Positions 1 to 10,359 of a stretch of 64,000 nt of DNA are shown piece by piece. Origin of the DNA: Agrocybe praecox (taxonomy: Eukaryota; Basidiomycota; Agaricomycetes; Agaricales; Agrocybaceae). Under the pieces are notes generated by a model, which saw only the letters and a program-made list of their open reading frames with translations, searched no databases and had not been told where the DNA came from. Position numbers and translations under genes: made by a program. Position 1 is the stretch's first letter. Each line of letters opens with the position of its first letter. The stretch spans positions 2,802,501-2,866,500 of the forward strand of contig OZ024848.1 in the NCBI GenBank assembly GCA_964017145.1, in the 5' to 3' direction.

Positions 1-693
1 CTGCTCATTCGCCGTATATAATAGGGCAGTAATAAAGACGAACAAAGCTAATTGCCCGTTTTACAGCGATAAAGGGGTAGGTGCCAGAATTGGTGACACC
101 ATCAAAATGGATTCTGCGATTTATATCAAGGCGTAGTCATGACCTCCAAAATATTCGTTATGGTTCTTAAAAGCAGGGTAATATCTTGGATCTATTGCTA
201 TTTCCTAATTGTAACAGCCTTGTGTGTATAATTTATGTCGTGTATTCTATCGCTCAGTCAATTTGATTAATCTTTAAAGGTTGCGAGAAACGAATGCCCA
301 CCTTTGGCTCGGTTTTCGAGCAAGAGGACTGGTCCTACAGTTTCCACTGGCCCACATTTTGTCAGCCCTGTTGATCAATCCACTGCGAGCATTCGGGAAA
401 CTGGCTAATTGGCTTGCTTGTTGTTTTAGATCGTGAAGTGTCTTCACGGATCGCTCGGGTTCTCTGCACGTTGTGACTGGAGATCGTTGGCGCTCGCGAA
501 AGGACGCAGGATATAACACGATTTTGGACGGGGAATATCGATCATTGACAATTTTTTGAAGCGCAGGCTCTGCATCAAATACAGCCAGGATGGCCAAGCG
601 TATTGTGTCATCCGATAGCATATGACAATATATGAAAAAAGGAAAGATTGTTGTAGGAGAGGATACTGGCACACCGGTATAGACAGATGGAGC
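1..693. other. no convincing gene; one antisense ORF
   Basis: AT-rich sequence with no recognisable gene. A 173-codon open frame runs on the minus strand (274-795). Its middle part (around minus-strand residues 58-105) has a protein-like composition, but it starts inside the foldback repeat and no family is recognised. It could be a remnant exon or chance. Confidence 0.3.
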
Positions 694-911
694 CTGATGC
701 ACCCAGTGAAAATCTGTTCTGAGCATATCCGAAAAGGAGCAAAATATCTGGAAATATCTGGGTATATCTGAGATATCATCAAAAACCCTAATCATTTATA
801 GACGCGAGATTCAGAAAATCTCGGAAAAGCTCAGATATACCCGGAACATCCCAGATATTTTGCTCCTCTCCAGATATGGTCAGAATCGATTTTCACTGGG
901 AGGCCTGATGT
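694..911. repeat. foldback (inverted repeat), about 80-bp arms
   Basis: The arm at 694-772 is the imperfect reverse complement of 831-911. Both carry the core GGAGCAAAATATCTGG or its complement, with a spacer of about 58 nt. A smaller GAGATT/AATCTC stem lies in the spacer. The structure is that of a MITE or foldback element; no coding capacity is seen. Confidence 0.75.
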
Positions 912-977
912 CTTATTATTTATAAAGTGAAAAAAGTTTGATTGGTTCGTGAATTGAATGAATTGAAGGAGATTTAT

Positions 978-1241
978 AAAATTTAGCCATTGACCGACGT
1001 GTATTCTGTGATACATTCCACTTTGCGAAATCTTTATCGTTTTACGTTAAGCGCAATCCTTATTTATAGCTCGCATACCAAGTCTCAAGACAGAATGAAA
1101 AGAGTACTTCCTAAAGCGCACAACCTCATTGAATGATGAATATTCGGCCCCAAAAGACTAAACTAGAACGAATGTAGTCAGTAATTCATATTGTATTCAG
1201 CCGCCTGGGAAGAGCTTTGGCAGAAGAGGGCTTGCGACATG
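978..1241 (-). repeat. dispersed repeat, copy 1 (inverted relative to 6258-6552)
   Basis: This block is the reverse complement, with scattered substitutions and small indels, of 6258-6552. Shared landmarks are GACCGACGTGTATTCTGTGA, a TATTTATAGCTC segment and ATTCGGCCCC. In the right copy the repeat continues into the 397-bp inverted repeat. Here it jumps directly to sequence resembling 4936-5010, so copy 1 looks like an internally deleted derivative of the same element. Confidence 0.75.
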
Positions 1242-1325
1242 CGTCAGTAAATTTAAAAATAGAAGAGATTATGACAGGCATGACGTACTATATGTATGAG
1301 TACTTGAATATGTATACGAAACGCG
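1242..1325 (+). repeat. short direct repeat shared with 4936-5010
   Basis: CAGTAAATTTAAAAATAGA and the following GACAGG...ATGAC...GAGTACTT pattern recur at 4936-5010 in the same orientation, inside the core of the large inverted-repeat element. It is probably one terminal part of the same transposon family. Confidence 0.6.
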
Positions 1326-1353
1326 CCTTCTTTCTACACACACCCTGGGAACA

Positions 1354-1468
1354 TCAACTTTTTAAGTCACCCGAAAATTAGCGAAAAACCATGATTTCAG
1401 AGTTTCAGGTGACCTGAAAACCCAAACTCGTGGTTTGTCGCTAATTTTCGGGTGACCTAAAAAGTTGA
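1354..1468. mobile_element. palindromic MITE-like hairpin
   Basis: Arms 1354-1394 and 1429-1468 are near-perfect reverse complements, containing CACCCGAAAATTAGCGA and TCGCTAATTTTCGGGTG. The loop holds a second near-palindrome, TTTCAGGTGACCTGAAA. The motif GGTGACC or its near-complement occurs three times. The transcript or single strand would fold into a nested hairpin. It is non-coding despite a 103-codon antisense open frame across it. Confidence 0.7.
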
Positions 1469-1880
1469 ACTTCGCGAGGTGACAGCGCTTTTGGACTGTT
1501 GAGCTAATTTTAAGGCTGTGGCGTTGACATATTGGTGCTGAAGCGCTGACATGCTTCCTTGGGAAAAGATGGAACGGGGTGCTTTGAAAGCCATTATAAA
1601 TGGAGATATTGATATGGTAAATTATCCAATTTGACTTGCCTTTAGTGCAGCCCTGGTTGTTCCTAGACCACAAGAGGTCGATGTGTGGACCCTATATTAC
1701 CCTAGCAGAGCAGGCTCTATTTTAATACACCCTTTTCAGTATGGCCCACTGTTATTGAATTAGAATCCGACTCCAAACGAAATATGGTAGATGTATCCAA
1801 TCCCGAAAACGTGTACATAAAAGTATCAAGGAGGAATAGAATGCACCTGCATCGTGAACAAAAGGTGTTTGACTGCGTTC

Positions 1881-2477
1881 CCAGTACAGTCAACCTGTCT
1901 TATCCCATAGCTCTCGGTGGACGTCCAAAGATATGTGTTTGTGGAGGTTATGGGATTGAACAGAGAGGCTAAAAATAACTGCAGAAATATCGACCAAATT
2001 TATCAATTTTCTGCTAATTCTGCAGAGTTTGGACACCGAAAACTCCTTTCCTACATCCCTTGAGCACGTCTAAGTACATTAATGTAGTCTTCAGGCCACT
2101 CAAACATCTATTTGATGACAGTGTTTAGGGATTTTGGCTAATTAATAATCAGGTCTACGCCAGTAACATCAGTCGTGAGGCTGAATAGTCCCAAATAACC
2201 CCGAAATTACTATTTTTCGCCTCAAATATCATTTCAGGGTTGCATCAATATCATGTGGAGCGGCTGTCGTGCTCCCAAAACCACAAAACCATCCTCAAAA
2301 AGGAAGTTTTACTTATGGGATTTTTCCCGAAAGACCTATGGGTTAAGGGTTTAGACAGGATTTTGAGTTATGGGTCGAAATTCCCCGCCCACCAAATCGG
2401 TGGACGCAACAATCTATGGGTTACTGGAGGTTATGGGTTTAGACAGTTATGGGATAAGACAGGTTTGACTGTACTCA
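1881..2477. mobile_element. MITE-like element with about 29-bp terminal inverted repeats
   Basis: 1881-1909 (CAGTACAGTCAACCTGTCTTA core) is the reverse complement of 2448-2477 apart from one indel. Inside each end the motifs CGGTGGACG and GGAGGTTATGGG are repeated. There is no transposase-like ORF, so a non-autonomous element of about 600 bp is the simplest reading. A related short block lies at about 13670-13772. Confidence 0.6.
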
Positions 2478-2489
2478 GTTCCTGCTGAG

Positions 2490-3367
2490 AATATATCACG
2501 TACAACCGCTGAGGCTAACCGGTGTAGAGGTACTAGTCGCCCAACAAATAATATCTCCGGAGGGAAAATACCGACGGCTTTGGACGGCATACCATTTTGG
2601 GGCTCCCGAAATGAATCTCCGCTCAAACATGCACCTGGTTGAACTTCTTGAACTGAATCAAGAAAAACAGAAGCACGCCAGCGCTTCGGCTCTTACTATA
2701 CTTTTATAGATTTCGGTTAGCATAAATAGTGAGATAAATCGCCTGCATTTCATAATCAATCACTCGGTAATATGCAATATAGTGCATACAAGTTTTTCAC
2801 CTAGTGGATCTACCTAAGATCTAAATGCACTTTTTATAATTTATTGCCTTAGACTAGTATATCTAATTGAACTCTTGACCGTTGATACTGAGGAGCAAGC
2901 TACAATAGGCTGCTCGGATTTCTTTACATTTTGACGTTCAACGTTCAAAGGGCACTCGGCGGAGAATCAATAACATTTTCCTTTTGGAGGCGTGGGACCC
3001 TGGGCCGCCCAATTTGATAGCCGAGTTATACCGATCGAACTTCGACTCAACCGGTTACCGGTGTATCCCCGACGATTACTCAAACTTGTCAAATGGCGAC
3101 TTAAATCGATTGGGATATCTGCACCCCAGTCAGACTGGCCAATAGGCACTCAGATCAAAATCGTTTCCCAACATCCTTGTCATGGTAAATCTTGTCTCTG
3201 TGTTTTACCCGAGCAGCAATGTTTGGTTACGGATCGTTCGCAAGATGGATCTAATCATGATTGTAGACTCGTGTAAATATGGTAAGTACAAACATTATAT
3301 AGAGATTCGTAATTTCTTTGTTTCTTCCCTCACCACGATAACGTCCAATTTACTTCATCGAATACCA
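2490..3367. other. no supported gene
   Basis: Overlapping short open frames on both strands at 2967-3276 show no family resemblance and no consistent splice structure. The sequence upstream of 3368 is presumably the promoter region of the next gene. Nothing else is seen. Confidence 0.4.
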
Positions 3368-4038
3368 ATGCCAAAAACCATTAAAACAACACGCCTTGTG
3401 CGGATTTTTGAAGCCAGCCCCAACTCTGTGGCTAAAGCGCTTGAAATGCAACGCACCAGAAATGTTCACTATGCTTGTAGGTCTCTAGCTCTATATCTCA
3501 ATCCTCTTGACTGAAACGAAACGAACTTTCCTCCATCAAGCAGCATTTGCGAAGAGGCTTGCAGATAAGGCAGCAGCACATTCAATCGCAGCAGCAGCAG
3601 CCTCAGAGGCCTCTAATATCGCCGCTCAGCGAGTGCTTAAAATTCTCGAAAGTAAGGAGGCCGTTAATCCGGAGGTAACCGCAGACGAGCAAGCTTTCTA
3701 TTGCAAGGTGACCATGGATCTTCATGCTTAGTGGAAGAAACCTAAATATCCAAACGTTTCAGACAATCCAGCAACTCGAGCGAATGGATCCTCGCAGCCA
3801 GACAGTGGAAGAGCAAGTAACGATGGTCGAGAAAAGGATCACAAAGGCCAAGGCAAAGGACGAAGTTCAGCTGGTAACCGACGATCCGGAAAACGCCGAC
3901 TCGCCTTATCCCTGCGAAAACGATGAGGGGACAGGATTCTATGGTGCCGATGGACAGGAGCACTTCTTTGCTGAGTTAGTGGGCACTAAAATCGAGGATG
4001 ATGATGAGTTTCTTTGTACTATTGCATACGAATATTAA
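3368..4038 (+). CDS. hypothetical protein, 182 aa, three exons
   Basis: I do not recognise this protein. Exons 3368-3476, 3544-3707 and 3763-4038 join in phase through two introns with standard ends (GTAGGT...GCAG, 67 nt; GTGACC...TTTCAG, 55 nt), which argues for a real gene. The start at 3368 gives an N-terminus MPKTIKTTRLVRIFEASP. The middle is alanine-rich and probably helical (residues about 45-65). The C-terminus is strongly acidic with a DDDEF tail. It ends about 60 bp before the 397-bp inverted repeat, so it could be cargo of, or flank, a transposon. No catalytic motif is visible. Alternative: chance open frames. Confidence 0.45.
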
Positions 4039-4100
4039 ATCACGCAATCGATTTCTTTGCTTTTCTTTTCCCTCATTGATGCAATTTACTCTAGACCAGA

Positions 4101-4497
4101 GACTTTCATGAATGGTACCCACCATGATTGCTCTAATTCACTCGCGAGGAGTCGAGCTAGCTCGAAATGGAAACTTGGTAAATCAATTTATACGAGGTAT
4201 ATTAGGAGATCAATGATTTCCCACACTTGTGTTAGCAATAGGTGATCGCGAGGGTTAATTAAGAATTACGGCCGTTTTCATAACCATATGCCATCACACC
4301 AAGAAGGCACATACAGGCGTTTTACAGGCGGTTCTCGAAACTTGAAGGTCCTCAGACATGCCGAGAGTGAGTAGGAACGAAAACTAAAACTCCGCTAAAA
4401 GTTGTCCCCGAAGCGATTCAAGTTCAGTCGAATTCCGACCCCGCCTGTAGGAGTATATTTAGAAATGCGGTCTATCGTTCTGTAACCTGTTTCTCGG
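4101..4497 (+). repeat. 397-bp inverted repeat, left arm
   Basis: This arm is the reverse complement of 5866-6263 with few mismatches and spans features such as TTAATTAAGAATTACGGCCG. The two arms enclose a 1.37-kb core. Such long arms are typical of a foldback transposon or of two oppositely inserted copies of one element. No target-site duplication was identified with certainty. Confidence 0.85.
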
Positions 4498-5865
4498 ACC
4501 CGATGTCTTCTCTTATGGTTATTCAGGCATATGATATACGACACCTCCCAGTCTGGCATTCAATCTGAGCAGACAAAGAAAAAAGTATACCTTTAATTTG
4601 TCTTGTAACTTGTTCACCATAATCGCGAAGTCCTGCCAACGGCTTCTCACGCGGCGCGCGCGTTCATGAATCATGATGCGCACTGCGCAGCGAATAAGCC
4701 AATACACTGCAAACTATGCTTATATGGAGGCAAATATGGCCTTGAAGTTGCCTGCGATGACGAGCAACGAGAGGAATGGTCCTCGGACTGTTAACCAACG
4801 TCAAGCTTAGCGATGAAGCGATCAAAAGCAAAACTGTGAAAAATATCCTGGCAGCTTCAAGCCACCGTACGCATCGCCTGTCCCCTGTCAATTTCTTTTC
4901 TTTTGCACTCATTTTTGGTTACTCTATAACAGAGACATCATCAGTAAATTTAAAAATAGAGTCGAGGACAGGTATGACATGTGTATACTAAGAGTACTTA
5001 AATACTCGGGCTATGATGCATTAGAGCAACACTAAATTTGGATGGCGGCGGCTTGCGTTCTTGACAAACTTTTACCCCAGAATGGCATCTTGTGTAGGTC
5101 CCTGAGAATTCTTCTAGAGTATTTCACAAACGTTCACTTTAAGCAAGAAACTTCTACGATGCCTATAATTGAATCGTCATCAGAACTTTAATAAAATGTA
5201 TAAGTCCATTATCGTATCCTGCAGTATACAATAGCTTCGTATCATTTCATACCAAGCTAGGTTGGTCTACAGAACTACACGGAGTGTACCCCAGTATTCC
5301 GGGAACCGAATCTAACCACCTTGAACGAAGACTGAAAATTAGCATGAACGCCAGCGTCAACCCAACATCAAGCTTACCATAAATCACTTTTAATGTATAT
5401 CCATATATAGCTATGCAAAATTTATTAACGCGAAAAGCTGTTAGGCGTAAAGCTTATTCCTAAAAGGCATACCGAAAATATAATAATAGAAGAAGAGAAG
5501 CCTATGTTCCAGACTAGTGCGCCAAAATTTGGCAGTTATTTGCTTCAATGCTCTCTTCAGTACTGTATGGGGATATGGGTATAGTTGCAAAGCTTGTTTG
5601 ACAAAATCAGTGAGAGGAGGGCGTTGCGCTAGTTTCCGTCGTGGCGTCAAATGTCACACAGCTTGCTGTCCGAATTTCCATAAAAGGTTATCTTCCAAGA
5701 ATCCATCCTAACACATGGATCATTTCGTAGAGTGAGTGATAGAATAATACGACCATGAGCTCCCAGTGATCGATTATCACTTACTAGGAAGCACTATGCT
5801 ACATATGCTATTGTTGTACGTCCTAAAGCGCTTCCAACATGGCAAGTGGTCCGATACCTATTTCT
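4498..5865. other. core between the long inverted repeats
   Basis: About 1.37 kb without a recognisable transposase. Short ORFs of up to 82 codons occur on both strands with no family resemblance. 4936-5010 matches 1242-1325. The core could be a decayed transposon interior or unrelated sequence captured between the arms. Confidence 0.5.
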
Positions 5866-6263
5866 CCGAGAAACAGGTTACAGAACGATAGACCGCATTT
5901 CTAAATATACTCCTACAGGCGGGGTCGGAATTCGACTGAACTTGAATCGCTTCGGGGACAACTTTTAGCGGAGTTTTAGTTTTCGTTCCTACTCACTCTC
6001 GGCATGTCTGAGGACCTTCAAGTTTCGAGAACCGCCTGTAAAATGCCTGTATGTGCCTTCTTGGTGTGATGGCATATGGTTATGAAAACGGCCGTAATTC
6101 TTAATTAACCCTCGCGATCACCTATTGCTAACACAAGTGTGGGAAATCATTGATCTCCTAATATACCTCGTATAAATTGATTTACCAAGTTTCCATTTCG
6201 AGCTAGCTCGACTCTCCTCACGATTGAATTAGAGTAATCACGGTGGGTATCATTCATGCAGTC
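5866..6263 (-). repeat. 397-bp inverted repeat, right arm
   Basis: Reverse complement of 4101-4497, from CCGAGAAACAGGTTACAG to the GTATCATTCATG end. It is followed directly by dispersed repeat copy 2. Confidence 0.85.
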
Positions 6264-6552
6264 GCATTCCCTCTTCTGCCTAAAGCATACTAATCTTCTC
6301 AGGCGGCTAAATACCATATGAATTGCCGACTACGGCATCCGTTCGGCGTTCTTGTTTAGTCTTCTGGGGCCGAATAAGTACTAGTCGTCATTCAATGAGG
6401 TTACCGAGCGCTTTAGGACATACCCTTTTATTCTGCCTTGAGGCTTGGTCTATGTGAGCTATAAATAAAGGTGGCACTTAAGGTAAAGCGATAAAGATTT
6501 TGCAAAGTGGTATGTATCACAGAATACACGTCGGTCAACAGTGGCTAAATTG
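6258..6552 (+). repeat. dispersed repeat, copy 2
   Basis: Reverse complement of 978-1241, retaining the landmark ATTCGGCCCC (here GGGGCCGAAT) and TCACAGAATACACGTCGGTC. It abuts the right arm of the long inverted repeat, so both probably belong to one element. Confidence 0.75.
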
Positions 6553-6836
6553 TATGATTCTTGCTACAATCTTGCCACCTGCTAGATTGGTACCAGATAC
6601 ATTTATTCTCCGTTCCTGTACTATTGTCAGTTTAGAACCACGCTATTGTCATGTGATGACTGTCCGAGCCTAAATCTATCATTCCACGCGACTTACTGCT
6701 TTATCGTCACGCTGTAGAGCCCCAAATGGATTGGGATGATAAAGCATGTGGACAATTACAGGCAAAAACCGTCCACGCTTCCAATCTTGAAACTTGAAAG
6801 ATCAACCTAACATTACGATCTCGCTTCACAACTATC

Positions 6837-8213
6837 ATGTCCTCCCCGGAGAAATACACCGACGAAGACCTGTAACAAGTTTTTTGTCATCTATTTGTGA
6901 TTTGATGCTCATTTAAAAACATACAGAGAAAACAGGGAGAAAGATGACCTCATTGCTCTCGTTCAGTTGCAGCCAGAAGTCACTTGGCCAACTAACGTCT
7001 GCCGAGTAACAGACCCATTACTTCTAAGCACCCGTCAGCTCAAAAAAATACTGAAGGGTGGACACGGATTCAAGAAGGCGGACAGTACAAGGCTGGGACA
7101 CGAAAGGCCCTCAAATACCAGCCCTATACCCCAACAGCCTACTAGTTTAAGAAAGCGAAAGGGATCCTCAAATGCCAGACCTAGACTCCCGGCCCCGCAC
7201 TGGACCTCAGCGCGGTCGAGCACACAGATCTTGAATGAAGAAGTCAACATGCAGATTGACAACGAAATCGATAATCAGGACCTTGGCTATGATTACAACC
7301 TCGCCGTCACAGGCAATGCTTACGGATATGATGATATTGGCACACCACCAGCAAGATCTCTAGTTCCAGAGAGGGACATGGAATCACCTGAAGGACGTGC
7401 AGCACGAAATGGTGAGATACCACCCGGCACCAGCAGGGACCCATCCGAAGGATATGCAGAACAAAGCGCTGAAATGCTTACCGGTAGTAAGTCTACGTGT
7501 TACTGGAAAAAATATTGGAATAATAAGATATCTGACCGATACCACAGTACCCTCGAATTCTGGACGTGCAGGTGAGATAAGGACTTGGCCTCAGTACCAT
7601 GAAGCAGGAAGAAACGCGACAGGTCAAGACATGGGCTTACATGCTGAGTCCAGCTTCAGTTGGGAATGCGAAGGCGATGCCTATATGGCACCCATAGTAG
7701 TTTCAAAGCCGCCGAGAGAAGCAGGGGCGACCTTCAAGTGGAGATTCCAAAGGGACATGGATGCGCTATCGGAACATGTTTGTTCAAATTCTGTTCTCAA
7801 ATTGCAGTATTTTCGCCTCCGAGGAACGCATAAAACCAAGCAAAGCGACAAAGACGGCTTGAAATCTGTTCTTTGCGCAGTGTCTCTCGAACGCTCACTC
7901 AGAGCAAATAACAAGTGGAAAGTGAGCTAGTTTCTTCTTTTTTGCCTGTAATCATCGCTCACGGGTCACACAGGGGTTCGAGGGATCGATTCCAGTGGTG
8001 CACATACATAAATTTCTGGGAGTTTCCCAGTCTTATATATCCAATGGGAAGACATGCGTGAGGTTAGTGGATTGTCTCATTGGGCCTGGGGCCCGTTCAG
8101 TGGATGAAGAAGTGAAGAAAAGATTGGAAAACGAAAGCGTCACCAAAAAGGGGATCTCACTGTTGGTATTCCTTAAGGAGAGGGAGAAGGCAATGATGAG
8201 AAAAGGTCAATAA
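6837..8213 (+). CDS. hypothetical protein, 402 aa, four exons
   Basis: The function is not recognised. Exons 6837-6871, 6927-7486, 7548-7921 and 7974-8213 join in phase. Introns are 55, 61 and 52 nt with GTAACA, GTAAGT and GTGAGC donors and CAG acceptors. Exon 1 starts MSSPEKYTDEDL and continues into a charged, probably helical segment (EKDDLIALVQLQ). Residues about 40-200 are low complexity, basic then acidic, rich in P, S and R, and look disordered. The C-terminal 90 residues contain VVHIHKFLGVS and a lysine/glutamate-rich tail. There is no membrane segment or signal peptide. The clean splice phases make it a likely expressed gene. Confidence 0.55.
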
Positions 8214-10359
8214 AGTTTTGGGTAAATATCGTTTTGAAATCGCATGCAGCTTAGTAATATTTGTGATAGGGATACTGGTATTTTCTCAATATGGGTATGA
8301 GGCAGGATGTTTTTAAAAGTAATGGATTGTCTGCATCTACAATACAAAATGATTATCGTCCCATGAAAGTATTCGTCAGTAAGCGTCTACGAGCAACGTG
8401 AACGTGAGTGAGGGTACCCATATCATTTTAACCGATACCCACGATGGTGGCTCTTTTTCCTGTAATGAACGCGGATAATGATTCAGTGAGGATTCGTTGC
8501 CAAAGAAAAGGAAAGAAAGTACCAGGGTCTCCACTACGTTCCGCTATTTCGTTACATATGTCGCCCAAGGTCGCGCCAAGAAGGGGTCGTTGTATTCCGG
8601 TCTATGCATTGCGCCGTGCATGTGCCATCTCACCTAAATTGCTGTCACTTGGTGTGATCATCTATGTTTGGAGAATGCGACGAAGGAGATGGGAGGTTGG
8701 GGATGGATAACGTCAAAGAAGACGAAGACGATGATCAAAGAAGACGACGTGAAGCAGGTACTTGGTCTCTGGAAGGTCGGGCCTCGAGCGTTTGGTGACA
8801 CTCCTTTCGAGAGTGGTGGCTGTACTGTTGTTGATGAGGACGTTCAAGTTTGGGTTCGCAACAGAACCGACAGAAGCAGTCGCTGAATGTCGATGAAGCA
8901 GCCAGGAGTGCTGGTGGCGATGACATTCATGACTATGAGCCTGAGGTCGGCTAGTTGCGCGGAATTGAACAAGAATTTTGGATGGTGGAATTTTGAACAT
9001 TTTGAGCCTATAATTGACAAAGGTGAAAGAAGATACGTGAAAAACAAAAAGACCATCACGTTCCTAAACTTCGACGTACCAACGTATCAACGTCAGTTCC
9101 AGTCATATCAACCCGTTTTCCGTTGATAAATTCCTTTTCGACACCCTGCATTTTGAGGGTCGTCTGTAGTCCTTCGGACAGGAGATTTCGAGGGGCAGAT
9201 GGCATCGATATCGGAAGTGTCTTATAGATTAGCAACCTTACCGAAAACACGCTGTTTTGACCCCATCTGTGTTCAAACACATGTCAGAAAAGTATGCTCT
9301 TTTTGAGACAAGAAACTACTACACATATGAGATGACGCAGTTCTAGATGGCACTTTTTCCTGTAATAAACACGGATAATGATTTAGTGAAGATTAGGAAA
9401 GAAAGTACCAACATCTCCAATTGACGAGGTAGCAGCGATAGTGGGCTTGAGACTACGTCTGATACAGAGGAAAACAGGAAGCCTACTCTGAACGATTCAA
9501 AGAGAATACGAAGAAGCAGATATTTCTGTCGCTAATTTTTTTGAGTAGGCCACGCCGCCCAACGCAACGTCGCAAACGTGGAAACCGTGCACGGCAATGG
9601 TTAGGCCCTGACCCGTGTTTGTACAGGTAACTCCCAAGATGATGTACTTACGGACAACGATACCGATGCGAGGACAAGAAGCTGGAGAGAAAGGCTCAAG
9701 AAGCGTGCTCAAAATTTCAATTTAAACTGGAGCTGGATAGTAGTTACATACCATAGTTTTTGAGAGGAATTCGCATTGTAGCTTTCAGTATTTTGATCTA
9801 AGCCATTCTATCTTGCACGTCGTTCCTGTTGCACCATCGTATTCTGTTGTTTTGTTGAGTTTTGGGATGATGTAGGCCCCAAGAACCGTGCAAGAAGAGA
9901 GTAACCAAAGAGTATCAGTCGCTATGTCATTGAGTCCCGCCTGTACCGATTCATATGAAAGAGTAAGGATAACGATGCTACTGAACCAAATCGATGGGCC
10001 AAAGAGAATCAAGGAGGTGCATGTTATTGGATTTGGGAAGACGCGAGCAAGAATCCCTTAACTCAAAGCTCCGCGACGCCGAGGTGCTTGCCGTTTCAAA
10101 CAGCAGGACAGTGCCGAAATTGGCTCCGGCATCCTTGAAAATAAACTAGGATAAACGTACTCCTAAACAGGTCTCCCCCTTCCTGTCTTTTGACTCATCA
10201 TGACTTTCTGCCGTACTATGTCTGACTGGAGGACCTGACTTGTTTCAGGAACGCAGATTCGGGATTCGCGTTCTATCTTTTTCTCGTATGAAGCCATCAG
10301 TCAATTTCTTTCACGCTCAGAACCTTTCTCAAGCGCGCTAAAACCAACAACAAAGGGAA
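8214..10359. other. no supported gene; decayed duplicate fragment
   Basis: Two short blocks, about 8444-8540 and 9345-9420, are diverged direct repeats. Both can encode M-(V)-A-L-F-P-V-x-N-x-D-N-D-x-V, followed by stops and frameshifts, so they look like duplicated remnants of one gene. A minus-strand open frame at 9785-10012 has hydrophobic segments but no partner exon that I can support. Confidence 0.4.

Noticed and set aside
1362..1673. 103-codon antisense ORF
   Set aside because: It runs through the palindromic repeat, so its 3' part is repeat sequence.
2240..2488. Telomere-like repeats (TTATGGG, TTAAGGG, TTTAGAC words)
   Set aside because: The words are irregular and lie between the inverted ends of the MITE-like element; they are not a telomeric array.
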